Shown: positions 18,122 through 26,735 of the stretch, in pieces
Layout: each line of letters starts with the position of its first letter
How positions within the stretch are numbered: position 1 is the first letter of the stretch
DNA from: Chloroflexota bacterium
GTDB lineage: Bacteria; Chloroflexota; Dehalococcoidia; UBA2979
Assembly: GCA_947446155.1 (NCBI GenBank)
Contig: CANFFZ010000002.1
Location: forward strand, 1-54,174
Direction: 5' to 3'
Length of the DNA: 54,174 bases
Made by a program: the position numbers and the translations under genes
The notes under the pieces: model-generated
What the model was told of the DNA's origin: nothing
Database searches by the model: none
What the model saw: the letters and a program-made list of their open reading frames with translations, nothing else

Positions 18122-18361
18122 TTAGATCGGCATGTCCATGTCCACCACGCCACTGGCGCGGTAGACGGTCCGGATCGCCTCCTTGAGGTCGTCCAGGCTC
18201 GTGTACTTCCGATTGGGCAGCGCGTTGAAGACGATCGCGACCTCGCGGTCGAGGCCACCCTTGTCGCGGCCAGCGTTCACGATCGCGGCGCGCGACATCG
18301 GGAAGTGGAAGCCGCGGAAGGCGTTCTCGTAGTCAATTTTACCGGCGTGCGGTTTCTGCAT
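18122..18361 (-). CDS. DUF2795-like small protein
   Basis: 79 residues. FHFPMSRAAIVNAGRDKGG ... EVAIVFNALPNRKYTSLDDLKEAIRTVY fits the pattern of small DUF2795 proteins (YP.s...l...A...ga...v...l..LP.r.Y.s..dl..Ai). It has a 15-residue basic N-terminus and a short acidic tail. Function unknown in the whole family. The next gene upstream on the same strand starts about 300 bp away. Confidence 0.68.
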   Translation of the reverse strand: MQKPHAGKIDYENAFRGFHFPMSRAAIVNAGRDKGGLDREVAIVFNALPNRKYTSLDDLKEAIRTVYRASGVVDMDMPI

Positions 18362-18437
18362 TCGTCCACCCCTTCGCGCTGCATCCTACCGATTCCGCGC
18401 CCTACGCGCGCCCCTCGCCAGCACGAGGCGGTCGAGG

Positions 18438-18668
18438 TCAGGCGACGGCGTCCGAGGCGTGGGCAGCCGGTGCCGGCGGCGCCCCAGCGTCGTCTCGCCA
18501 GACGATCTGGTAGCGCACAGAGGCGTAGTCGATGGTCGCGCGGGCTCGTTCGCGCCACGTCTCCAGCGCCTCCTCGTACGTCGCGAACGGGCCGAGCGTG
18601 GGGGCGGGGTCGACCAGCACGCGGAAGGAGGTGTCGGCGTAGCGACCACCGGAGACATAATACGACAC
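18438..18668 (-). CDS. Small DUF4170-like protein
   Basis: About 76 residues from the GTG at 18668, which lies 6 bases after a GGGAGG ribosome binding site; in-frame ATGs at 18695 and 18698 have none. The sequence VSYYVSGGRYADTSFRV ... GPFATYEEALETWRERARATIDYASVRYQIV matches small proteins I know as DUF4170 (YYVvGGeY.DTsF ... GPF.tYeeA...W...). The last 15 residues are Ala/Pro-rich. Function unknown. Confidence 0.65.
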   Translation of the reverse strand: MSYYVSGGRYADTSFRVLVDPAPTLGPFATYEEALETWRERARATIDYASVRYQIVWRDDAGAPPAPAAHASDAVA

Positions 18669-18797
18669 CCAGCACCTCCCTTCCGTTCGATCCATCATCG
18701 ACTGTCCAGGGGCGAAACGGGAGGGGAGTCCGCGAATCCGGCAGCGCCTCGGTGTTACCCTGAGGCCCTCGCACCGTTGGGCACCAAGGGGAACACG

Positions 18798-19313
18798 ATG
18801 CCGCTTTACGAGTACTACTGCGAACCGTGCAACGGGGTCTTCGAACTGCTGCGACCTGCGAAGGACGCGTCGAAGTTGCAGCCGTGCCCTCAATGCGACG
18901 AGGACGCCAAGCGCACCGTCAGCAAGCAGTGGTCCGCGTTCATCTTTCGCGAGGGCTTCGCGCGCCGTCTTCCCGACGACGGTGGCTACTGGCACCTGGG
19001 CCACAAGGTCTCGCAGCCGCTCACCGGTGCCGTCTACGGCATGGAGCACCCGGAGGTTCGTGTCAGCCGTCCCGGCTACGACGCGCCGTCCGTTGAGGAG
19101 ATCGAGCAGTACGAGTTCCGCCAGACGATCCAGGCAGAGATGAAGCGCGACACCGGCACCAAGATCATGAACCAGTCCGTCGACGCCCAGGATTCGTTCT
19201 TCAAGGCGCGCCTCCAGCACACCAGCGGCACGGCCAAGGAGCAGGCCGCTCGCAAGCGCGCCGCTGAGGGCGTGAAGCGCGCGAAGAACAGCACGAAAAA
19301 GAGCGCCGACTAG
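18798..19313 (+). CDS. FmdB-family zinc-ribbon protein
   Basis: 171 residues. The N-terminus MPLYEYYCEPCNGVFELLRP ... CPQCDEDAKRTVS is the CxxC...CxxC zinc ribbon of the FmdB/putative regulatory protein family. The C-terminal 120 residues are longer than the usual 70-110-residue members and end in a strongly basic, Lys/Ala-rich tail (KRAKNSTKKSAD). AAGGGGA lies 6 bases before the ATG. It converges with the HDAC-family gene with only 3 bp between stops. A nucleic-acid-binding role is suggested by the basic tail but not shown. Confidence 0.85.
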   Translation: MPLYEYYCEPCNGVFELLRPAKDASKLQPCPQCDEDAKRTVSKQWSAFIFREGFARRLPDDGGYWHLGHKVSQPLTGAVYGMEHPEVRVSRPGYDAPSVEEIEQYEFRQTIQAEMKRDTGTKIMNQSVDAQDSFFKARLQHTSGTAKEQAARKRAAEGVKRAKNSTKKSAD

Positions 19314-19316
19314 CCG

Positions 19317-20357
<1,041 letters not shown>

Positions 20358-20397
20358 CGGGGCACGATACCGGGGCGGACGCGCTCACGCCGAGGCT

Positions 20398-20403
20398 TAT
20401 ACT
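20398..20403 (+). promoter_or_regulatory. Possible -10 box for the aldo/keto reductase
   Basis: TATACT lies 39 bp before the ATG at 20443, between two divergent genes. No good -35 hexamer at normal spacing was seen, so this is weak evidence. Confidence 0.3.
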
Positions 20404-20442
20404 TCGTCGGCTCACTCACAGAACGTGCGGAGGTAAGAACTG

Positions 20443-21387
20443 ATGGAATACCGCAATCTCGGCCGGTCCGGCCTCCAGGTCTCGGTCGTGGGACTCGGGA
20501 CGAACAACTTTGGCGGGCGTATGGACGCGGGCGCGACCGCGAACGTGGTGGACGCCTGCCTCGACCACGGCATCAACCTGTTCGACACCGCCGACGTGTA
20601 CGGCGGGCAGGGCAAGTCCGAGGAGTTCCTGGGCAAGGCGCTGCAGAAGAGCAGCAAGCGCGACCAGGCGATCGTCGCCACCAAGTTCGCGAGCTCAATG
20701 GGCGAAGGCCCGCACACCTCGGGTGGCTCGCGCAAGTACATCATGTCGGCCGTGGACGCCTCGCTGAAGCGCATGGGCGTCGACTACTTCGACCTGTACC
20801 AGATCCACCGGCCGGACGCGAAGACGCCGATGGAAGAGACCATGCGCGCGCTGGACGACCTCGTCCGCGCCGGCAAGGTGCGCTACCTCGGCAACTCGAA
20901 CTTCGCCGGCTGGCAGATCGCCCACGCTGACCACATCGCGCAGCGCGAGCACCTGACCGCCTTCATCTCCGCGCAGAACGAGTACTCGCTGCTCAACCGC
21001 TCGATCGAGCGCGAGGTGGTCCCGGCCTCCGAGGCGTTCGGCCTCGGCATCCTGCCGTTCTTCCCGCTCGCCAGCGGCCTGCTCACCGGCAAGTACCGCC
21101 GTGGCGAGGCCCCGCCCGAGGGCACGCGCCTCTCCGCCGGCTCGGCGGCGCAGCGCTCCCTCACCGACTCGAACTTCGACGCCGTCGAAAAGCTCGAGGA
21201 GTACGCGCAGGCGCACGGGCACACGCTGCTCGAACTCGCCTTCTCGTGGCTGGCCTCGAAGCCGTACGTCGGCTCCGTGATCGCAGGTGCCACGAAGCCG
21301 GAGCAGGTCGCGGCCAACGCCGCCGCCGCCTCCTGGAAACTCTCCGCGGAAGAGATGGCGGACGTGGACGCGATCTCGCGCCGCTAG
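20443..21387 (+). CDS. Aldo/keto reductase
   Basis: A 314-residue NAD(P)H-dependent TIM-barrel reductase. The tetrad is Asp48 and Tyr53 (FDTADVYGG), Lys81 (ATKF) and His122 (YQIHRPD). Further family marks are GKVRYLGNSNFAGWQI, QNEYSLLNR and the C-terminal cofactor loop VIAGATKPEQVAANAAA. It resembles the YajO/potassium-channel-beta branch (opening MEYRNLGRSGLQVSVVGLG). GGAGGTAA precedes the ATG. A terminator-like hairpin follows the stop. Confidence 0.94.
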   Translation: MEYRNLGRSGLQVSVVGLGTNNFGGRMDAGATANVVDACLDHGINLFDTADVYGGQGKSEEFLGKALQKSSKRDQAIVATKFASSMGEGPHTSGGSRKYIMSAVDASLKRMGVDYFDLYQIHRPDAKTPMEETMRALDDLVRAGKVRYLGNSNFAGWQIAHADHIAQREHLTAFISAQNEYSLLNRSIEREVVPASEAFGLGILPFFPLASGLLTGKYRRGEAPPEGTRLSAGSAAQRSLTDSNFDAVEKLEEYAQAHGHTLLELAFSWLASKPYVGSVIAGATKPEQVAANAAAASWKLSAEEMADVDAISRR

Positions 21388-21409
21388 ACTTCGCTCTCAG
21401 CAGCGACCG

Positions 21410-21431
21410 GACGCCGCCGCGAGGCGGCGTC
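21410..21431 (+). terminator. Terminator after the aldo/keto reductase
   Basis: Nine-base-pair stem (21410-21418 with 21423-21431) with a GCGA tetraloop, followed by TGTGTAT. Same loop as the terminators at 7641 and 9004. Confidence 0.65.
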
Positions 21432-21477
21432 TGTGTATCCGGCGGCTGCCAGTGTGTGTGACAGATCGGGGTGGGTG

Positions 21478-22626
21478 ATGGCACGGAAGATCCTCGAAGG
21501 TGTGCGCGTCGTCGACTTCACGCGCGTCGTCGCGGGGCCGTACTGCACACGGATGCTCGCGGATATGGGCGCGGACGTCGTGAAGGTCGACGCGCCGTTC
21601 GAGGCGGGCGGGAAGCCGGTGCGTGCCAACGGCAGCGTCCAGAACAACCTCGGCAAGCGCTCGATCGCCCTCGACCTCAAACACCCGGACGGCATCAAGG
21701 TCGCACGGCGGCTGATCGCCTCAACAGATGTCGTCGTGGAGAACTTCTCGCCCGGCGTGATGGCCCGCCTCGGCCTCGGCTATTCCGAGGTCTCGGCGGA
21801 CAACCCCAGGGTCGTGTACGCCTCGATCTCTGGCTTCGGACAGAGCGGCTCGTTCAGCCATCGACGTGCCTACGGCGCGACGGCGCACGCGGAGGCGGGC
21901 TGGCTCTGGGTGCAGCAGCAGGCGCAGCGCTCGCCGGAGCCCTTCGCCCCGGGCATCACCGTCGCTGATCTCGTCACCGGATCGACGGCCTTCGCCGGCA
22001 TCCTCGCGGCCCTGTACGACCGCGAGCGCACCGGCCGAGGCCAGTGGATCGACACCACGCTGATGGACGCGCAACTGCACACGCTCAGCGAGGTCGCCGG
22101 CCCCGCCCTCAACGGCGCGCCCATCGAGGCGTGGCAGCCGTTCCGGCATTCCGTCCACCGCACGCGCGACGGACGCCACATCACCATCAACATCGGTGAG
22201 GCGCACAACTGGCGCCGCCTTGCCGCTGCGCTCGGGCACGAGGGCACGCCGATGCCCGCGGGGCCACCGGCCGCGAACGAACTCGTCGGCACCTGGGTCG
22301 CTGCCCTCGACGCCGCCGATGCCGCCAGCCGTCTCGGCGCTGTCGGCGCTCCGTACGGCCTCACGATGACGATGCACGAGGCGGCCGCGCACCCGTACTT
22401 CGCGGAGCGCGGAATGATCGCGGAGGTGGACGACGCGCTCGATGGCCGCGTGCGCGCGGTCGATTCGTCGCTGTTCTTCTCGGACGCGGAGAGCACGGCT
22501 GCGGGCGCTGCGCCCCTGGCCGGTCAGCACACGCGCGCGATCCTCGAAGAGTGCGGGTATGCTTCGAATGCGGCCCAAGCGCTCATCGCGTCGGGGGCGG
22601 CGCAGGAGCAGGCCGTACCGGCCTGA
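21478..22626 (+). CDS. CaiB/BaiF family CoA-transferase, catalytic Asp apparently replaced
   Basis: 382 residues. LEGVRVVDFTRVVAGPYCTRMLADMGADVVKVDAP, NLGKRSIALDLKHPDG, VVENFSPGVMARLGLGY and YASISGFGQSG are the family core. At the position of the acyl-accepting Asp this protein reads RRAYGATAHAEAG, with Gly133 where Asp is expected. It may use another residue, act on CoA esters differently (for example as a racemase-like or non-transferase member), or be inactive. The start at 21478 follows GGGGTGGGTG. The same-family gene at 14838 keeps the Asp. The next gene converges, with 6 bp between stops. Confidence 0.9.
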   Translation: MARKILEGVRVVDFTRVVAGPYCTRMLADMGADVVKVDAPFEAGGKPVRANGSVQNNLGKRSIALDLKHPDGIKVARRLIASTDVVVENFSPGVMARLGLGYSEVSADNPRVVYASISGFGQSGSFSHRRAYGATAHAEAGWLWVQQQAQRSPEPFAPGITVADLVTGSTAFAGILAALYDRERTGRGQWIDTTLMDAQLHTLSEVAGPALNGAPIEAWQPFRHSVHRTRDGRHITINIGEAHNWRRLAAALGHEGTPMPAGPPAANELVGTWVAALDAADAASRLGAVGAPYGLTMTMHEAAAHPYFAERGMIAEVDDALDGRVRAVDSSLFFSDAESTAAGAAPLAGQHTRAILEECGYASNAAQALIASGAAQEQAVPA

Positions 22627-22632
22627 GTCTGG

Positions 22633-23907
22633 CTACTGGTAGATGATCAGGCGCGGCGCCGTGGCGAGCCGCTGCAGCGTGCCAGGCGTCATCAGCGGCT
22701 GGTCCCAGCGGTAGAACAGTTTGATGGCCGAGAGCGGCGCATACGAGGCCAGCGCGTAGCGCTCGTACCCGCCGAGTTTCGCCTCGGGGCCGCCCCACCC
22801 GTCCATGTCGATGACGAGGTCAACGCCGGGCATCGGCGTGATCCGCTCGGGCTGCAGGATCATGTCGTCACGGAACTGATGGATCACGAGCGCCTTCGGC
22901 GGGAGCCCGTGCGTCCGCGCGAGGTCGCTGAGATAGCGCTGGACCGCGTTCACCTCGTCGCCGGTCACGCTACCGATCGCGCCGCCCGGTGGCTCACCCT
23001 TCCGTCGCGTTGCGAACTCAAGGTCGAGGGCGACGTGGACGTTCGGCAAGCGCAGCACCGGCTCGTACGCACGCACCTCGGTCAGCGGGTCGGACCACCC
23101 GATCTGGAAGTCGATGATCAGCAGTCCGCCCCATGCTGCCGCGACGGCCGCGTAGGTCTCCACCGCCTCGAAGGCGAGCCGTCCGAGGTAGGTCCCATCC
23201 CAGCCGGGGTCCGCCTGCGCCACCGTCGTGATCAGGTGCAGCGCCGGCGTCACGGTTTGCTCGCCGTTGAGCGCGTCGTACGCGGCGGCCTGCGCGGTCG
23301 CCTGTCGCATCACCTCATTGGCGTCGAACTCGCCCAGGATCCCCATCGTCGGGACGCCCGGGAACCCGTAGTACGACAGCACCTGTCCGGTGGCGAAGAT
23401 CGAGGGTGTGACGACGATGACCGAGGGCAGGCTCCACGCGACGGGGGTGCTGCTGGTGATGGCGTACTGGCCGCCGCGCTCAAAGTGGGTGAGCCGTGGC
23501 ACACCCGCCGATGCGTCCGCACCCCATGCGTACCAGGCACCCTCGGCCTTCCGCTGCCACACGGAAATCGCGCGCTGCGGGTTCGTCTCGCCGTTCCTCG
23601 GCGTCCCGGAGAACACGAGGCGAATCGGGGCGAGGGCTTCATCCAGCGTAATCGCCTCGCGCTCCCACGTCAGGAACCGGAGGCCTTCGAGGAGCAGCCC
23701 ACAGCCCTCAACGCTCGCGTCGGCGGCGGGAGTGCCGGGACAGGAGGCCGTCGAGGCTTCGGAGGTCAGGGGACGGACGCCGCCAGCGCTACCCGATGCG
23801 GCATCGGCGACATCGTTCGTCAGGATGGCGACGGCTATGAGGGCAAACGCAACGACGGCCACGAGGGCCGTGCGGGACGCGGTGCGGAGGTGGACGGCTC
23901 GGAGCAC
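22633..23907 (-). CDS. Exported protein of unknown function, possible TIM-barrel domain
   Basis: About 424 residues from the GTG at 23907. A hydrophobic helix at about residues 12-30 (TALVAVVAFALIAVAIL) is a signal anchor or signal peptide. A region with two Cys (ASCPGTP and EGCGLLL) follows. The large C-terminal domain contains YYGFPGVPTMGILGEFDANEV, ALHLITTVAQADPGWDG, LLIIDFQIGW, PNVHVALDLEF and KALVIHQFRDDMI. The regular strand-loop pattern with conserved Asp, Glu and His looks like a glycosidase- or deacetylase-type barrel. I recall similar hypothetical proteins in Actinobacteria and Chloroflexi but no function. The start is uncertain. Confidence 0.75.
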   Translation of the reverse strand: MLRAVHLRTASRTALVAVVAFALIAVAILTNDVADAASGSAGGVRPLTSEASTASCPGTPAADASVEGCGLLLEGLRFLTWEREAITLDEALAPIRLVFSGTPRNGETNPQRAISVWQRKAEGAWYAWGADASAGVPRLTHFERGGQYAITSSTPVAWSLPSVIVVTPSIFATGQVLSYYGFPGVPTMGILGEFDANEVMRQATAQAAAYDALNGEQTVTPALHLITTVAQADPGWDGTYLGRLAFEAVETYAAVAAAWGGLLIIDFQIGWSDPLTEVRAYEPVLRLPNVHVALDLEFATRRKGEPPGGAIGSVTGDEVNAVQRYLSDLARTHGLPPKALVIHQFRDDMILQPERITPMPGVDLVIDMDGWGGPEAKLGGYERYALASYAPLSAIKLFYRWDQPLMTPGTLQRLATAPRLIIYQ

Positions 23908-23969
23908 GGGGCCTGCTTGCAGGTGGGGGTGAGTCGCTAGTCTACTCCGACGTTCCTGTGAGCCGCGCG

Positions 23970-24698
23970 CTACGACCTCGTGAGCGTGGCCGTGCCGAAG
24001 AGCGTCGTGAACCGCTCGCACCAGACGACGACACTCTGGAACTTCGCGAGGTCGGCCCCGATCGGGATGTCGTAGTTGAATGCGCCATCAGTCGCCTTCA
24101 GCCGTCCGAGTTTGAGTGCGCCTTCTTGATAGCCCGTCGCGCTGGGCGACAGCATCACGAACAGGTCCGGGCCGTTGCGCACTGAGAAATCCTCCACGCG
24201 CAGCACGTACTGCCCGGATGCGACCTCCACCACCAGGGCGCTTCCCCGCGCGAAGTAGAAGTCGTCCGCGCCCTTCCACTCGCCTCGGCTCACGACGCGC
24301 GGTTGGAAGGTGCTGCCCCCGACCGTCGAGGGTGTTGGCGCCACACTTGGCTTCGCCTCGGCCGGGATCGCCTCGACCGGCTGGCGAAGCCGCCCTTCCT
24401 GCTCTTTCGCGTACGCCGCGACATCCAGTGGGCTGGCCTCTATCACTTCGACCCGCGTCCAGAGCGGCGCTACGAGGTAGTTCGCGACGGGCACGACGAT
24501 CGCCAGTGTCGCGAGGACGGCGAAGGCAACGGGCGCGGGTCGCCGGCGTGCGAGGGCGACCGCACGGGCGACCCATCCGAGGCGCCACGCGATGACGGTG
24601 GCGCCCACGAGGAATGCGACGGCGGCAACGGTCAGCGGCACTCGGTACGGATACAGATCCTCCGAAAGGAAGCGCTCCAGGTGGCCAACGATCTCCAT
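23970..24698 (-). CDS. Membrane-anchored DM13-domain protein
   Basis: 242 residues from the ATG at 24698 behind GAGGAGG. Two transmembrane helices (about residues 18-40 and 48-72) are followed by a linker and a C-terminal DM13 domain. The domain shows GEWKGADDFYFARGSALVVEV, YVLRVEDFSVRNGPDLFVMLS, KLGRLKATDGAFNYDIP and SVVVWCERFTTLFGTATL. The single conserved Cys in the VWCERF stretch is the DM13 hallmark. The domain is proposed to be extracellular and redox-active or adhesive. A ribosomal-RNA-methyltransferase-like gene diverges 58 bp away. Confidence 0.85.
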   Translation of the reverse strand: MEIVGHLERFLSEDLYPYRVPLTVAAVAFLVGATVIAWRLGWVARAVALARRRPAPVAFAVLATLAIVVPVANYLVAPLWTRVEVIEASPLDVAAYAKEQEGRLRQPVEAIPAEAKPSVAPTPSTVGGSTFQPRVVSRGEWKGADDFYFARGSALVVEVASGQYVLRVEDFSVRNGPDLFVMLSPSATGYQEGALKLGRLKATDGAFNYDIPIGADLAKFQSVVVWCERFTTLFGTATLTRS

Positions 24699-24756
24699 GA
24701 CGCCTCCTCGGCCGGCCGATCGTCGCATTTCCCGCTGAGGAAGGTGTGAACCACTC

Positions 24757-25659
24757 GTGACCCCCGTCCAGCGCGACGCCGTCCGCTGCGCGCCGTACCG
24801 TGCGAGGGTGAACCGCCGCTCCGATCGTCCTGACCGCCCCTCGCGCCCGCCTCGGCCGCCTGCGGGCCGCTCGACGCGTCCGAACCGGCCCGGACGCCCG
24901 CCCGACCGGCGTGACGAGGCAGCAGCGCCTGCGGGCAACCTCACGCTGCGGAACCCGCACAGCGTCCTCGCCATGCTCGAAGCCCGTCCCGCCGATGTCC
25001 TCGACATCCGTCTTCCCGGCGAGGCTGGCTCGAAGGCGTGGCGTGACGTCGCGGAGCACGCCCGCGCACGCGGCATCCGCGTCCACGACCTGGAAGCCAC
25101 GCCCGCCCGCGCCGTCGAGCGCGAGCGCGCTGGTGGCCGCGCTGGCGCCGAGGCGGAGGTACGCCCTCGCAAACCCGCGCCACTGGCGAGCCTGTTCGAG
25201 GATGCGCAGGCTGGAGACCGCTGGGTCGCCCTGGACGGTGTGCAGGACCCGCACAACGTCGGCGCCATCTTCCGCACGGCCGCGTTCTTCGGTGTGCGTG
25301 GCGTGATCACGACGACCGACCGCGCCGCTCCGCTGACGGCCGTGGTCTATGACGTCGCCTCCGGCGGTGTCGAGGCGGTCCCCCACGCGATCGAGACCAA
25401 CCTGCGCCGCGCCCTCGATGCCGCGAAGGCAGCCGGCGTCTGGGTGCTCGGCACGTCCGAGCACGCGACGAAGTCGCTGGGGGACATGCCCCACGACCGC
25501 CCGTGGCTCATCGTGCTGGGGAACGAGGAGGCTGGCCTGCGCCGCCTCGTCCTCGAGTCTTGCGACGAGGTGTGCGCGGTGCCGCCGAAGGGCACCGTGG
25601 TGACCTCGCTCAACGTGTCGGTGGCGGGGGGCATCCTGCTCGCGGGGCTGGCGGGCTAG
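24757..25659 (+). CDS. TrmH/SpoU-family RNA 2'-O-methyltransferase (RlmB-like)
   Basis: Up to 300 residues. The SPOUT catalytic domain has DGVQDPHNVGAIFRTAAFFG (motif 1), LIVLGNEEAGL (motif 2) and TSLNVSVAGGILLAG (motif 3). In front lies a SpoU substrate-binding domain (LRNPHSVLAMLEARPADVLDI). The first 45 residues are extremely rich in Arg, Pro and Asp, possibly an RNA-binding tail. The start may be the GTG at 24757 or a GTG at 24808; GGAAGG lies 12 bases before the first. Ribose methylation of 23S rRNA is the likely role. Its stop overlaps the stop of the next, convergent gene. Confidence 0.9.
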   Translation: MTPVQRDAVRCAPYRARVNRRSDRPDRPSRPPRPPAGRSTRPNRPGRPPDRRDEAAAPAGNLTLRNPHSVLAMLEARPADVLDIRLPGEAGSKAWRDVAEHARARGIRVHDLEATPARAVERERAGGRAGAEAEVRPRKPAPLASLFEDAQAGDRWVALDGVQDPHNVGAIFRTAAFFGVRGVITTTDRAAPLTAVVYDVASGGVEAVPHAIETNLRRALDAAKAAGVWVLGTSEHATKSLGDMPHDRPWLIVLGNEEAGLRRLVLESCDEVCAVPPKGTVVTSLNVSVAGGILLAGLAG

Positions 25660-26273
25660 CGGCCCGAGCGCGCATCCAGGTATGCGCCCAGGAAGTCGCG
25701 CGTCCACGCCACGAAGTCACCCGCCATGTCACCCAGCGCGATGATCTGGTCGTCCACCAGCGGCAGTCGCACTTCGGCGCGCTCACCCGTCCGCGTGTAG
25801 GCGCGCAGCACGAGGATCGCTGTGCCCGCTTCGTCGCGCTCGGTGGAGACTTCAGGCGGGCCGTCCTGCAGCACCCGGACCGCCGAATTGAGCCGCGACA
25901 GCCCGCCGAACGCGATCATCTCCTCCGCGCTCAGCAACGCGGACGCGTCCACGTGCAACCAGTCGAGGATCTGCGCCGGCTCCTCGAATCCACCGACCAC
26001 CTCAGCGAACGCCTGCCACTCGTCCAGGTTAGGGAGGGGACGTGCGAGGGCACGCGCTGGCGGGATGGTGCGTCCGGCGAGTGCCGCGCAGACCAGCGCG
26101 AGGCGTCGCCCCGCCTCGACGGCCTCCTGGAGCAGCAGCGCCGTGAGCGCGGTGCGGTAGCGGATGTCCGTCAGGAAGATGCCCGTGAGGACGTTGTCAG
26201 CAACGATCTGCGGCTTCGTCACGGCGGTCTGCTCGAAGGCGCGGAGGAAGGCGAGTTCGTCGTCGGCGTTCAC
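25656..26273 (-). CDS. Conserved-looking protein of unknown function
   Basis: 205 residues with no signal peptide or membrane segment. The N-terminal half is helical (DDELAFLRAFEQTAV, RTALTALLLQEAVEAGRRLALVCAAL). The C-terminal half mixes strands and helices (AILVLRAYTRTGERAEVRLPLVDDQIIALGDMAGDFVAWTRDFL). Clean start and high-GC third positions support coding. Its TAG shares a CTAG with the stop of the TrmH gene on the other strand. No family recognised. Confidence 0.7.
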   Translation of the reverse strand: MNADDELAFLRAFEQTAVTKPQIVADNVLTGIFLTDIRYRTALTALLLQEAVEAGRRLALVCAALAGRTIPPARALARPLPNLDEWQAFAEVVGGFEEPAQILDWLHVDASALLSAEEMIAFGGLSRLNSAVRVLQDGPPEVSTERDEAGTAILVLRAYTRTGERAEVRLPLVDDQIIALGDMAGDFVAWTRDFLGAYLDARSGR

Positions 26274-26377
26274 CGGAGATTCCGTTCGTGGTGAGGGAGA
26301 GGCCTTCCAAGCGTACCGGAGGATCGCTCGGTCGCACCCGCGCGCCGAGGCCGCGCCTGCTCCCTATCATCGCGTGC

Positions 26378-26707
26378 GTGACGGAACTCCCCGACGGCAC
26401 CCATCACCCTGACGCGCCCAGACGTCCCGCGTCGCGGCGTGCCCTCCCGAAGTGGCTACCGCCCCGTCGTCGAGGTGACACCGTCCGTCGCGAGCGCCAC
26501 GGCCAGCCCGTCGGGCAAGAAGCCCTCGAGCGGCTGCGCCGCGCCGTCGCTCAGATTGGGGAGATCCCCGCAGCCCTCGATCCATCGAGGGCGCGGACGG
26601 GTGGCGTCTCGCCGGGGCGGCTCCCTGGTGCGTTCGCGGACGCTCGCCTCGCGGCCGCTGCCGTGCTGGCTGCCGTCGAGGTACAGCGCCGTCGCGCGAT
26701 GGTCTAA
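26378..26707 (+). CDS. Possible small basic protein, unknown
   Basis: About 109 residues from a GTG at 26378, opening VTELPDGTHHPDAPRR and then strongly basic (PKWLPPRRRGDTVRRERHG). It continues into helical, Ala-rich sequence (EALERLRRAVAQIGEIPAALD). Third positions are GC-rich, TATCAT lies just before the start and could be a leaderless-type -10 box, but there is no ribosome binding site. It ends 28 bp before the stop of the radical SAM gene on the other strand. Function cannot be guessed. Confidence 0.38.
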   Translation: MTELPDGTHHPDAPRRPASRRALPKWLPPRRRGDTVRRERHGQPVGQEALERLRRAVAQIGEIPAALDPSRARTGGVSPGRLPGAFADARLAAAAVLAAVEVQRRRAMV

Positions 26708-26735
26708 GCGGAGGCTCGGCGCCGCTGGCCGAGGC

